NCBI RefSeq assembly: GCF_003415655.1 | Contig: NZ_QRHC01000006.1 | Span: 186,001-250,000 of the forward strand | Origin: Vibrio maerlii | Lineage (GTDB): Bacteria > Pseudomonadota > Gammaproteobacteria > Enterobacterales > Vibrionaceae | Reading direction: 5' to 3' | DNA: 64,000 nt | Part shown: one piece after another, positions 19,025 through 27,195 of the stretch | Position numbering within the stretch: the stretch's first letter is position 1 | How the letters are laid out: each line of letters starts with the position of its first letter | Program-made: the position numbers and the translations under genes | Notes under the pieces: model-generated | Database searches by the model: none | Seen by the model: only the letters and a program-made list of their open reading frames with translations | What the model was told of the DNA's origin: nothing

Positions 19025-21142
19025 ATGATAAGAGAGGTAGAAGCGAAAGCCGATCAAATGATCGTCGAGCTTCATGGTGACAGGAATGTTGCTGGTGTAT
19101 TGAGTGCAAAAGAAGAATTGAAAAAGCTTTTGCAGCAAGACTATACATTAAACCCTATCTACGGAGATTACTTAGAGGCGACTTTAGCGTTTCGTCAAGA
19201 TGAATACGCAAAGGCGATAGAGCTGTTTTTAAGTATTATCCAACAGGTCCGAGATACCCACTTTAATGTTGTTCACTCCTATTCTTGTGTCTATCTGGCT
19301 ACGCTTTATGCATTCACCGAGCAATTCTATTTGTCGCAAGAGTTCTTTACTGAAGCGGAAGAGACCTTACGTGACGATGACCATAATCTCTCTCTTTTCC
19401 TTAATACCAACCTGTCCGGCATTTATATCGAGCTTGAAGATTATCAGAGTTCGTTAAAGCACAGCATGAAAGCGGTTAGCGCCGGAGAGCAAGCTGACAA
19501 TCCTCCTGTGTATGCACTGGCTCTGGCAAATTCAGGCTATTCGCTGATGCGTACTATGCAAGCCGACGCTGGTCTTGAAAGCCTTAATAAGGCGGAAGCA
19601 TACAGCCGCGAACAAGGATTTACGTCTGCTCATGCGTGGACGCTGCTCTATCGGGCGATGACTTTTGAAGTTCTTAAGCGTTTGCCTGAAGCCGCACAAG
19701 ACTTCAAAGCGGTATATAACTTTACGCGAAACAACAAAGATGTCGTTATTGAGCTTGAGTTTTATAGAGCGTACAGCCGCTTCCTTTATGAAACTTCAAA
19801 TTATCAGTTAGCTGTTAAGTTTTGTAATCAAGCATTGAGTTCAAAAAGCGTCGGAACACAAATAAAGATTCGTGTTGCCCTTTTACAGGTGCTGTCGGAT
19901 AGTCATCATAAACTTAATGATTCTTTGGAAGAGAGTCGATGCTTGCGTCTATTGGCGGATGCACAGCAAAATGAGATAGAAAAGAACCGAAAAAACGAAT
20001 CCAAATATATTCAGCGTGCGATAGGGAATGCCAAAAACAGCTTCGAGTTGCAGCAGTCTCGCAAGGTTACTGAGCAGTTGGACCAAATTAACAGTTTAGG
20101 ACAGTTGATCGCCAGCTCAAGTGACACTCCAGACGATGTGTTAGCTATCTATGAGTGCATTCAAAATACTGTGCCATGTTCGGCGTTTAGCTTGTCTATT
20201 TACTATAGAGACAGAGATGTACTTGAATACCGTTACCAACTTGACAATGGGGAGTTTCGGCCGGGGTTTGAAATAGATTGTAGCGAGATTTCCCGTTTGG
20301 GCATTTACTGTGTTAAGAATCAACAAACGTTGCATCTCAACACTTGTAGCGACCAAGAAATCTCCAACTATCTTGATGAAAAATATCGCCTAGCAGACAT
20401 TTATGTCGGGGAAGACAACCCTGCCGAATGCGGTGGCACCTCGGTTATCACAACTCCTATTGTTTTTCAGAGTAACGTGATTGGGGTGTTTAGTGTTCAA
20501 AAAGATACCGTATATGCATACAACAATCTCCATGTGAAGATTGTTGAACAGATAGCCAACTACCTTGCTGTTTCCTTTGTACATAACGGAGAGCTGTTAG
20601 AGCAGCAGGAGCAACATCAGTATCGTGAATTGATTTATCATACTGATCCACTTACTGGACTTCACAATCGTCATGGCTTATCAGAGTATCTGAAAGAGCG
20701 ATTCCAAAGCCCAGATGCTCCAAAGGCGTTAACGGGGCTAATGATCGATATTGATTGTATGAAACGGTACAACGAAACCTACGGCTTGATTAAAGGTGAC
20801 CAAGTATTGACGAAAGTGGCTAACACATTGAATCAAAGCATTGATGGTGATACTCAAGTTTACCGCATTGGAGGAGATGAGTTCTTACTTCTCCTGTCAC
20901 AAGGTGATGAAAGCAAGGCACTGAGACAAGCTGAGAGGGTTCAAGCCGAGTTAAATGATCTGAATATCGATCATCCTCACTCATTAGCCACTAACCGTCT
21001 GTCAGCAACGATAGGTATATTTAAAGCAGATACCCGTTCTAGTTTTGAACCATTTGTTGAAGCAATGCTCTCTTCAGAGCGTGCGATGATCGGTGCTAAG
21101 AAAAAAAGTCGCAATGCAATCTATCGATATGCTATGAAATGA
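19025..21142 (+). CDS. TPR-GAF-GGDEF diguanylate cyclase
   Basis: 705 aa from the chosen ATG, which has AGG upstream; an ATG 33 bp earlier is also possible. The N-terminal 320 residues are tandem TPR-like helices. A short coiled coil (about 325-360) and a GAF-like sensory domain (about 365-520) follow, then a GGDEF domain (about 535-700) with an intact GGDEF at 616-620. It should make cyclic di-GMP from two GTP. No transmembrane helix is seen, so it is cytoplasmic. There is no EAL domain. The TPR part suggests control by a protein partner, which is not identifiable here. Confidence 0.85.
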   Translation: MIREVEAKADQMIVELHGDRNVAGVLSAKEELKKLLQQDYTLNPIYGDYLEATLAFRQDEYAKAIELFLSIIQQVRDTHFNVVHSYSCVYLATLYAFTEQFYLSQEFFTEAEETLRDDDHNLSLFLNTNLSGIYIELEDYQSSLKHSMKAVSAGEQADNPPVYALALANSGYSLMRTMQADAGLESLNKAEAYSREQGFTSAHAWTLLYRAMTFEVLKRLPEAAQDFKAVYNFTRNNKDVVIELEFYRAYSRFLYETSNYQLAVKFCNQALSSKSVGTQIKIRVALLQVLSDSHHKLNDSLEESRCLRLLADAQQNEIEKNRKNESKYIQRAIGNAKNSFELQQSRKVTEQLDQINSLGQLIASSSDTPDDVLAIYECIQNTVPCSAFSLSIYYRDRDVLEYRYQLDNGEFRPGFEIDCSEISRLGIYCVKNQQTLHLNTCSDQEISNYLDEKYRLADIYVGEDNPAECGGTSVITTPIVFQSNVIGVFSVQKDTVYAYNNLHVKIVEQIANYLAVSFVHNGELLEQQEQHQYRELIYHTDPLTGLHNRHGLSEYLKERFQSPDAPKALTGLMIDIDCMKRYNETYGLIKGDQVLTKVANTLNQSIDGDTQVYRIGGDEFLLLLSQGDESKALRQAERVQAELNDLNIDHPHSLATNRLSATIGIFKADTRSSFEPFVEAMLSSERAMIGAKKKSRNAIYRYAMK

Positions 21143-21507
21143 TGTGCACTTTGATGTCAGTTCTATCAGCCTATCTAACTGACATATATCACTTTTTTAA
21201 TAAAACGTATATTTTTTGAACAGAGTGATTTTTAAGGTCTTAAATTCTGCAATTGGTTTGTTGTGTGGATTTATCTGCTGGATATTGCGTGTGTGTGGTT
21301 TTTTAGACTGTAAATTTATTGGGCAATAATAAATTACCGTTCTTCCTCATTCTTATATCAGGAATTGTTTAAGAAAAAAGTTGGCGAAAATCATAAGCTT
21401 GGCATACACTTTTCTACGAATGGCCGATATGTTGTTGATTGATCGGACATAATGCTTTGGCGCTACCCAAGGGGTGGCATGGTTTAATATAGCTTTGAGG
21501 AAGTTTT
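21143..21507. other. Intergenic region upstream of ihfA
   Basis: 365 bp without a supportable gene. A 9-bp inverted repeat (ATGTCAGTT 21154-21162, AACTGACAT 21177-21185) with a distal T-run may end the cyclase transcript. The remainder is AT-rich and must carry the separate ihfA promoter, which is needed because ihfA is detached from pheST here. Confidence 0.45.
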
Positions 21508-21804
21508 ATGGCGCTCACAAAAGCCGATTTGGCAGAGAACCTGTTTGAAAAGCTTGGATATAGTAAGCGGGACGCCAAGGAAACGGTGGAAGTGTTTTTT
21601 GAAGAGATCCGTAAGGCTCTTGAAAATGGTGAACAGGTGAAGTTATCTGGGTTTGGTAATTTTGATCTTCGTGACAAAAATGAACGCCCTGGTCGTAACC
21701 CTAAAACCGGTGAAGACATTCCAATCTCGGCACGCCGAGTTGTTACGTTTCGCCCTGGGCAGAAACTAAAAGCCCGTGTTGAAAGCATCGAAGTCAACAA
21801 GTAA
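21508..21804 (+). CDS. ihfA: Integration host factor subunit alpha
   Basis: 98 aa, the normal IHF-alpha length. The HU/IHF fold is clear, with [20 protein letters not shown] forming the DNA-binding beta arm and its tip proline. With IhfB it bends DNA at specific sites in replication, transcription and recombination. GAGGAAG precedes the ATG. It has its own promoter region and terminator and is not attached to pheST. Confidence 0.97.
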   Translation: MALTKADLAENLFEKLGYSKRDAKETVEVFFEEIRKALENGEQVKLSGFGNFDLRDKNERPGRNPKTGEDIPISARRVVTFRPGQKLKARVESIEVNK

Positions 21805-21811
21805 AGCCAAT

Positions 21812-21842
21812 AAGACCACGCCAAAGCGTGGTCTTTTCTTTT
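21812..21842 (+). terminator. Terminator of ihfA
   Basis: AAGACCACGC-CAAA-GCGTGGTCTT stem followed by a T-rich tract, directly after the ihfA stop codon. Confidence 0.9.
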
Positions 21843-21892
21843 CAAACTCTTCTATTTTGAAATGATAAGCAGTTGTGCCGTATAGGAAATAC

Positions 21893-22666
21893 TTATGCCG
21901 CCTCTAGGTGAGTCGTAATGTATGGCTGCCAAGCTGCCTGGTACAAAGACTTACTCTCGTTAGCCAACTGCTTCACTTTAGCCATTTCCCATTCATTCAT
22001 ATCACGACGTTCTGCGGCTGCAACTCGTTCGATTTTCTGAACTTGTTCATAGATCTTATGTTCAGGGCCACTTTTTACGTTGGCAATGTCTGACAAATGA
22101 AGTTGCACCTCAGCGATGATGCCTGTTTTAGGCAACTGAACCAAAACGTTCAAATCACGGTAACCTGATGCACGTGGCGCTTTAAAGCGGTTCTTAACTT
22201 GTACAACCGTCGCTTCGCGGTTCAGTACTTCGTAAGCCTCAACGAGTGATGGAATATCGTCGGCAATGATTGTTGCACGAGCGATGTCGGTAATCTGTGT
22301 TGGGTCGTTGTTCAGTTCAGTTTGCACTTTTTCCCATGCGCGCTGTTTAGACTTGATGCCATTGAACTCAGTGTTTGCCGAGCTATGAAGTGCGCTCTGG
22401 CGGCAAATCATCTCGAGTTCACTTTGCGCTTGGAACGACTTGCCGTAAAGAACGTCAAAGTCAGCATATGGCTGCGGAACTTTAGCGCTAAACGGTTCAA
22501 TACCATATAGGCCGGTCAGGCTATGTTTAAATTTTTGAGGGCAGACCTCGTTTTGAGATTGTTTGCTATTGGAGAGTGACGGAGTGTCGCCAGGTAATGC
22601 AGCAAATGCAGGTGCGCGAGAAAGCATCAATAACATTAATGCTGTCGTTCGTAGAAATAAATTCAT
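21893..22666 (-). CDS. relV: Small alarmone synthetase RelV
   Basis: 257 aa. The RelA/SpoT-type synthetase domain covers about residues 85-230. DIARATIIADD (127-137) and YRDLNVLVQL with AEVQLHL (169-191) match the (p)ppGpp synthetase motifs. I recall V. cholerae RelV residues K107, D129, R132 and E188 being essential; K105, D127, R130 and E186 fit with a two-residue offset. The position beside ihfA also matches V. cholerae relV as I remember it. The first 22 residues form a convincing Sec signal peptide (charged start, LMLLML core, AFA cleavage motif), odd for an enzyme using cytosolic GTP/GDP. GAGGA precedes the ATG. No hydrolase domain is present. Confidence 0.85.
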   Translation of the reverse strand: MNLFLRTTALMLLMLSRAPAFAALPGDTPSLSNSKQSQNEVCPQKFKHSLTGLYGIEPFSAKVPQPYADFDVLYGKSFQAQSELEMICRQSALHSSANTEFNGIKSKQRAWEKVQTELNNDPTQITDIARATIIADDIPSLVEAYEVLNREATVVQVKNRFKAPRASGYRDLNVLVQLPKTGIIAEVQLHLSDIANVKSGPEHKIYEQVQKIERVAAAERRDMNEWEMAKVKQLANESKSLYQAAWQPYITTHLEAA

Positions 22667-22728
22667 TCGCAGTCCTCAGTGATAACGTTCAGTAAAACGG
22701 AAGAAATAAAGGTTCTGAAAGTTGTCAT

Positions 22729-22744
22729 CTGTCTGCATAAACAG
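22729..22744 (-). promoter_or_regulatory. LexA-like box upstream of relV
   Basis: CTGTCTGCATAAACAG keeps the CTGT-N8-ACAG frame of LexA boxes, 63 bp upstream of relV, but its centre is not the alternating AT of strong sites. It is a candidate only. Confidence 0.3.
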
Positions 22745-22948
22745 TTATGGGGCCGCTATTCAAGATAACAAGTCGAACCGTTTAAAGAACATGATTATTG
22801 TGATCTCAATCCACCACAGCTTTGTCATGCGGATGTGAAAGTTAAGTAAGTATAAGCCTAGCGAATGAATGGAACATGAACGAACTTGTCAGACCTAATC
22901 ACTTTTTAGTAGGCTTGTGGCACAAAAATAAAAGACTAAGAGAAAGTA

Positions 22949-23599
22949 ATGGAAAACCCAGATTTTTGGCACCAGAAATGGGCATCGAATCAGATTGGAT
23001 TTCATCTTGAAGATGTCAATCCACTATTAATTAACCACTGGCAAGCAACTAACCCGCAGCGCGATGACAAGGTACTTGTGCCTCTGTGTGGAAAAACAGA
23101 AGACTTGATTTGGCTTGCTCAACGCCATGACGAAATTCAAGGTGTGGAGCTAAGTAAGATTGCAGTGCGTTCATTCTTTGCTGAGCACTTTTACACTCCG
23201 ATGGTGACGCCGGTATCTGGCCAGCACGAATTGTATCAGTTTGATGAGTTGTCGATTTACGTTGGGGACTTCTTTACTGCACCTTTAAGCAAAGCAGACA
23301 TTATTTATGACCGCGCAGCATTAGTCGCTTTGCCAGAATCTATGCGACTCCAATATGCGGAGCATTTGAAATCGTTACTCAGTGAAAAAGGACGTATCTT
23401 ATTAGTGACGCTAGATTATGCTCAAAATGAGATGTCAGGCCCTCCATTTAGTATCCATGAAGATGAAGTCGCTCAGCTGTTCTCAGGGTTCAAGATTACT
23501 CGCTTAGAGCGAGATGAGGCAGATGAGACTCATCCTAAGATTGCGAAAAAGGGCTTGTCGCGCTTTGCTGAGGAAGTGTGGTTGATCGAGCTGGAGTAA
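22949..23599 (+). CDS. tpm: Thiopurine S-methyltransferase
   Basis: 216 aa, the normal bacterial TPMT length. It is a SAM-dependent methyltransferase of thiols, and in bacteria also of selenium or tellurium compounds. Typical family stretches are the N-terminal [28 protein letters not shown] (SAM-binding motif I) and [20 protein letters not shown] precedes the ATG. It is divergent from relV and monocistronic, with a terminator after it. Confidence 0.93.
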   Translation: MENPDFWHQKWASNQIGFHLEDVNPLLINHWQATNPQRDDKVLVPLCGKTEDLIWLAQRHDEIQGVELSKIAVRSFFAEHFYTPMVTPVSGQHELYQFDELSIYVGDFFTAPLSKADIIYDRAALVALPESMRLQYAEHLKSLLSEKGRILLVTLDYAQNEMSGPPFSIHEDEVAQLFSGFKITRLERDEADETHPKIAKKGLSRFAEEVWLIELE

Positions 23600-23622
23600 C
23601 TTTTCCAAACTGCAAATATACG

Positions 23623-23650
23623 AAAGGGCTGATTGAATCAGCCCTTTTTA
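23623..23650. terminator. Terminator between tpm and purT
   Basis: AAAGGGCTGAT-TGA-ATCAGCCCTTT followed by T residues ends tpm. The convergent purT transcript also reads into this region, where a second perfect 18-bp palindrome lies at 23663-23680. Confidence 0.8.
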
Positions 23651-23702
23651 GATTTAGGATATCTCTTCATTAATGAAGAGACTGTTAGAAGAATAAAGCA
23701 AC

Positions 23703-24878
23703 TTAGTAAGTGATTTTCACTTTTTGTGCGCTTGTGATTGCATCTTCAATCGCTTGTTCCACCGTATTACGGCGCGTGATGGCAACACCTAAGCGGCGGC
23801 GGCCATCAATGTCAGGCTTACCAAACAGGCGTACTTGAGTTTGCGGCATTGCTAACGCTTCATTAAGGCCACTGTAACGAAGATTGTTCGAAGTACCTTG
23901 ACCAAGGACAACAGCAGAAGCAGATGGGCCGTATTGAGTAATGGTGTTGATTGGCATGCCTGTGAATGCACGAACGTGAAGTGCAAACTCAGACATTTCT
24001 TGAGAAATCAATGTCACTAGGCCAGTATCGTGTGGGCGAGGAGAGACTTCGTTAAAAATGACACGATCGCCTTTCACAAATAGCTCTACACCAAAGATGC
24101 CGTAGCCACCTAGCGCATTAACAACAGATTCAGCGACGTATTCAGCTGCTTTACGAGCGTTTTCTGTCATAGCTTGTGGCTGCCAAGACTCTCGGTAATC
24201 ACCATCTTCTTGGCGGTGACCGATTGGAGTACAGAAGTGAACACCGTCAACGGCACGAACAGTCAATAGCGTGATCTCATAATCAAAATCGATAAAGCCT
24301 TCAACGATTACACGACCAGCGCCAGAACGGCCACCTTCCTGTGCGTAGTCCCAAGCTTTTTGAACGTCTTCCTCTGTTTTGATAACACTCTGGCCTTTAC
24401 CAGAAGAGCTCATTACAGGTTTAACCACGCAAGGTATACCAACTTCTTCTACTGCTTTCGCAAAGCTTTCGAAGCTGTCTGCAAATTGGTATGGCGATGT
24501 TGGTAGAGAAAGCTCTTCGGCGGCTAGGCGACGAATACCCTCACGATTCATGGTTAGCTTAGTTGCTTGTGCGCATGGAACTACGTTAAGGCCTTTTTCT
24601 TCAAGCTCTAACAGCTTATCTGTTGCAATAGCTTCAATTTCTGGAACAACGTAATCCGGTTTCTCAGTTTCGATGATACGCTCTAACTCTTCACCATCGA
24701 GCATGTTAACAACATAACTACGGTGAGCGACTTGCATAGCCGGTGCGTCTTCATAACGATCGCATGCAATTACTTCTAAACCTAGACGTTGGCATTCAAT
24801 AGCCACTTCCTTGCCCAGTTCACCAGAACCTAATAGAAGAACACGAGTTGCACTTTCACGGGTAGCAGTTCCAAACAT
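23703..24878 (-). CDS. purT: Formate-dependent GAR transformylase PurT
   Basis: 391 aa, close to the E. coli enzyme (392). It makes formyl-GAR from GAR, formate and ATP in purine synthesis, as an alternative to PurN. ATP-grasp features are visible: the [20 protein letters not shown] nucleotide-fold start, [15 protein letters not shown] (the ATP lysine and flexible loop) and [25 protein letters not shown] (metal-binding Glu/Asn). The ATG at 24878 is chosen over a GTG one codon earlier. A PurR box lies about 100 bp upstream. Confidence 0.95.
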   Translation of the reverse strand: MFGTATRESATRVLLLGSGELGKEVAIECQRLGLEVIACDRYEDAPAMQVAHRSYVVNMLDGEELERIIETEKPDYVVPEIEAIATDKLLELEEKGLNVVPCAQATKLTMNREGIRRLAAEELSLPTSPYQFADSFESFAKAVEEVGIPCVVKPVMSSSGKGQSVIKTEEDVQKAWDYAQEGGRSGAGRVIVEGFIDFDYEITLLTVRAVDGVHFCTPIGHRQEDGDYRESWQPQAMTENARKAAEYVAESVVNALGGYGIFGVELFVKGDRVIFNEVSPRPHDTGLVTLISQEMSEFALHVRAFTGMPINTITQYGPSASAVVLGQGTSNNLRYSGLNEALAMPQTQVRLFGKPDIDGRRRLGVAITRRNTVEQAIEDAITSAQKVKITY

Positions 24879-24980
24879 CACTAAAACCTTTCGATATTAA
24901 ATTGTGTAGCAGCCAGTTAGTAGAGTATTCAATCCAACTAGCAGTTTGATTGGCGAAGATGATACTGGTTTTAACTAGAA

Positions 24981-24996
24981 AAGCAAACGTTTGCGT
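24981..24996 (-). promoter_or_regulatory. PurR box of purT
   Basis: AAGCAAACGTTTGCGT fits the PurR consensus, about 103 bp upstream of the purT start. It would give purine-dependent repression. Confidence 0.8.
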
Positions 24997-25003
24997 AAGG
25001 TTT

Positions 25004-25040
25004 AAAAAGGAAAGCGCTCATATTGAATGAAGAGCGCTTT
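25004..25040 (-). terminator. Terminator of cdd
   Basis: AAAGCGCTC and GAGCGCTTT arms, followed in the minus direction by CCTTTTT. It lies 17 bp past the cdd stop and separates cdd from purT. Confidence 0.75.
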
Positions 25041-25056
25041 TTGAGGTTGGAAATGA

Positions 25057-25944
25057 TTATAAAGACGCGTAAGAAACCGGTATATCTGGGTTAATCGACT
25101 CGATGGTCGCTTGCGTGTCAGCTAGGTGGCTGATGGTTGCATCAGTCATCTCTGCGAGCGCGACCGCTGCGATATCTTCTAGCGCTTCGTTGTTCAGTGT
25201 CAGTTGAATTAGAGCAACTTGCAGAGGGGGGAGACTTGGGTTGAACGCAGCGTTTTCTGCATAGCTACCGAGATAGAGAGCACCAGATTTAGTTTGAATA
25301 GCAACACCGCTAAAGTTCTTAGTATAAGGCGCATGACTCTTGTTTAACGCGGAAACTGCTTCTGCGATTAGCTTATCATTACTTTGAGATGCAACGTTAT
25401 GGTCAACGGTGTGCATCAGTGGAGTCGTGATACCAAGGTCAGAAGGGCCGAAGGCTTCAGGCAGGTATTCATGCAGCGTCTTTTCATCACGTTCTGGTAG
25501 CTGGATGTTCAGTGTTTCAGCCGTAGAGATCTCATTCATAAACTGACGACAGTGGCCGCAAGGACTGAAGTTAATAGTAATGTCTTTCAGGCCCGTTTCA
25601 CCTTTCATCCAAGCATGTGAAATCGCTGATTGTTCCGCGTGGACCGTTTGACCTAGCTGAGTACCAGAAAATTCCATGTTTGCACCAAAGTACAAATTAC
25701 CGGACAAGCCGCGAGCGATAGCACCAACATAAAAGTTAGAGATTGGCGCATGTGAGAACGTTGCAGCCAGTGGAAGGAGAGCCACACGCAGTTCGTTATC
25801 ATCTAAACCAGAAAGCTTGCGTAGATGAGCAAACTCCTCAGCAGAGATGGACGCAGAGAAAGTATCACGGCTCATAATATCGGTGAGGTACTGAGCGACT
25901 TCGCTAGGAAATGAAGCTAGAGCATCTTGTAGGGTAGCTTGCAT
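25057..25944 (-). CDS. cdd: Cytidine deaminase
   Basis: 295 aa, the two-domain dimeric type found in E. coli (294 aa). It converts cytidine and deoxycytidine to (deoxy)uridine in pyrimidine salvage. The catalytic domain carries VHAEQSA (zinc histidine and catalytic glutamate) and PCGHCRQF (two zinc cysteines). The C-terminal domain is a degenerate repeat without the zinc motif. AGGA precedes the ATG. Two CRP-type sites with a CytR-like element between them lie 65-130 bp upstream, so induction by cytidine and low glucose is likely. Confidence 0.95.
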   Translation of the reverse strand: MQATLQDALASFPSEVAQYLTDIMSRDTFSASISAEEFAHLRKLSGLDDNELRVALLPLAATFSHAPISNFYVGAIARGLSGNLYFGANMEFSGTQLGQTVHAEQSAISHAWMKGETGLKDITINFSPCGHCRQFMNEISTAETLNIQLPERDEKTLHEYLPEAFGPSDLGITTPLMHTVDHNVASQSNDKLIAEAVSALNKSHAPYTKNFSGVAIQTKSGALYLGSYAENAAFNPSLPPLQVALIQLTLNNEALEDIAAVALAEMTDATISHLADTQATIESINPDIPVSYASL

Positions 25945-26008
25945 AAGAGATCCTGAGTGTATTTAACTATTATTTGATACTCATTCTATGATCAAATTAG
26001 ATAAATAA

Positions 26009-26024
26009 AGTGATATAGATCACC
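26009..26024 (-). promoter_or_regulatory. CRP site 1 upstream of cdd
   Basis: AGTGATATAGATCACC keeps the GTGA-N6-TCAC core of CRP sites, with its centre 72 bp before the cdd start. A second site lies 49 bp further upstream. Confidence 0.65.
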
Positions 26025-26030
26025 AATATA

Positions 26031-26049
26031 ATTGTAACAGGGTTTCATT
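26031..26049 (-). promoter_or_regulatory. CytR-like inverted octamers between the CRP sites
   Basis: ATTGTAAC and GTTTCATT, 3 bp apart, are inverted and each resemble the GTTGCATT octamer bound by CytR. They lie between two CRP-type sites, as in CRP/CytR-controlled promoters of E. coli. Confidence 0.45.
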
Positions 26050-26057
26050 TCTCACTG

Positions 26058-26073
26058 TGTGAGTGATCTCACT
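26058..26073 (-). promoter_or_regulatory. CRP site 2 upstream of cdd
   Basis: TGTGAGTGATCTCACT matches TGTGA-N6-TCACA at nine of ten core positions. Confidence 0.7.
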
Positions 26074-26134
26074 CATATTTTAGGGCCGAGGACGCCGTTG
26101 GAAACAGGTTCGCAAGCTGAATTAATGGAGATTA

Positions 26135-26821
26135 CTATCTAAGGATGATGCTTAACCACAGAGCATAGTCATAGGCTAGAGGAGCGAGAATTGAAGTGAT
26201 CACACCACAAATGACCAATGCGAGAGAACTGAACGCTGCGTCTCGTGGATCTTTTTCGGCACTCGTCGCAGTCCCGAGTGCGTGCGATACATTGCCCATT
26301 GTCAGGCCTTTGGCAATAGGGTGCTGAATCCCTAAAAATTGATAGATAGGGTAGGCAAACAAAGCACCAACTAATCCTGCAATAAGTACGAGGATGGCTG
26401 CAATTGCCGCTTCTCCACCCATTTGGCTAGAAATCTCCATTGCTATAGGGGTGGTTACAGACTTACCCAGTACACTTGCGACAAGGGTGAGGTCAGCCCC
26501 GAAGAACACAGCGAATGTTGAAGCGGTAAACAGAGATAGCCCACTTCCGACCACACATGCCAACATGATGATGCGCCAGTTTGTTCTGATCTGTGGAAGT
26601 TGTTCATATAGAGGTAGAGCTAGAGCGACAACAGCAGGTTGCAGCAGCATACTAATGAATGTGTTGTCAGCATAATAGGTATCAAAATCTATGTCTAAAG
26701 CCAGTAGGATTGGGATAATAATCGCAACGCTAAAGAGTAAAGGGTTTGCCAGCGGGGTATTGAGTTTCTGGCACACATAACGACAGACAAAAAATACTGT
26801 GACAGTCAGTAAAATCCACAT
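26135..26821 (-). CDS. lrgB: LrgB/CidB family membrane protein
   Basis: 228 aa with six to seven transmembrane helices. Conserved family stretches are GKSVTTPIAMEIS, GNVSHALGTATS and DPRDAAFSSLALVICGV. It works with the holin-like LrgA in export or murein hydrolase control; CidA/LrgA pairs in other bacteria also move pyruvate or glycolate. Its ATG overlaps the lrgA stop by one base (TAATG), so translation is coupled. cdd follows downstream on the same strand but has its own regulatory sites. Confidence 0.9.
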   Translation of the reverse strand: MWILLTVTVFFVCRYVCQKLNTPLANPLLFSVAIIIPILLALDIDFDTYYADNTFISMLLQPAVVALALPLYEQLPQIRTNWRIIMLACVVGSGLSLFTASTFAVFFGADLTLVASVLGKSVTTPIAMEISSQMGGEAAIAAILVLIAGLVGALFAYPIYQFLGIQHPIAKGLTMGNVSHALGTATSAEKDPRDAAFSSLALVICGVITSILAPLAYDYALWLSIILR

Positions 26822-27186
26822 TACTTGTTTGCTCCCGTTAAGAAACGCTCAAGCCAAAGACCTAAAATGACCATAACAAGCAGTGTTCCACCGACCACAC
26901 TTGCGACGATTGGCAGTGCATTACTGATGAGCAACTCAAAATGGTTCATCAAACCGGTACTTATAGGCACAAACAGCAAGATCATATAGCGAATGAACAA
27001 AGATGCACCGGGTTTAACCCACTCAACTTTCACTAGACCACTCGTTAATAGTGAAAACAAAATCAACATTCCGATGATGCTACCAGGAATGGAAATTCCC
27101 AATAGAGCTTGAATTGCTTGCCCGATAAACAAGCTAAGCCAAATCAGTGCAAATGATGTGATGTAGTTAAAGAAGGTTTTGACCAT
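26821..27186 (-). CDS. lrgA: LrgA/CidA holin-like protein
   Basis: 121 aa with four predicted transmembrane helices and the family stretch [18 protein letters not shown] near residues 30-47. CidA/LrgA proteins are small holin-like membrane proteins acting with LrgB. The gene starts 10 bp after the sbcB stop and its ribosome binding site is weak, so it may be read through from sbcB. It overlaps lrgB by one base. Confidence 0.88.
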   Translation of the reverse strand: MVKTFFNYITSFALIWLSLFIGQAIQALLGISIPGSIIGMLILFSLLTSGLVKVEWVKPGASLFIRYMILLFVPISTGLMNHFELLISNALPIVASVVGGTLLVMVILGLWLERFLTGANK

Positions 27187-27195
27187 AAGTTATTT

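Noticed and set aside
21395..21420. Sigma-54 promoter upstream of ihfA
   Set aside because: TTGGCAT is present, but the matching GC element at the required spacing is missing.
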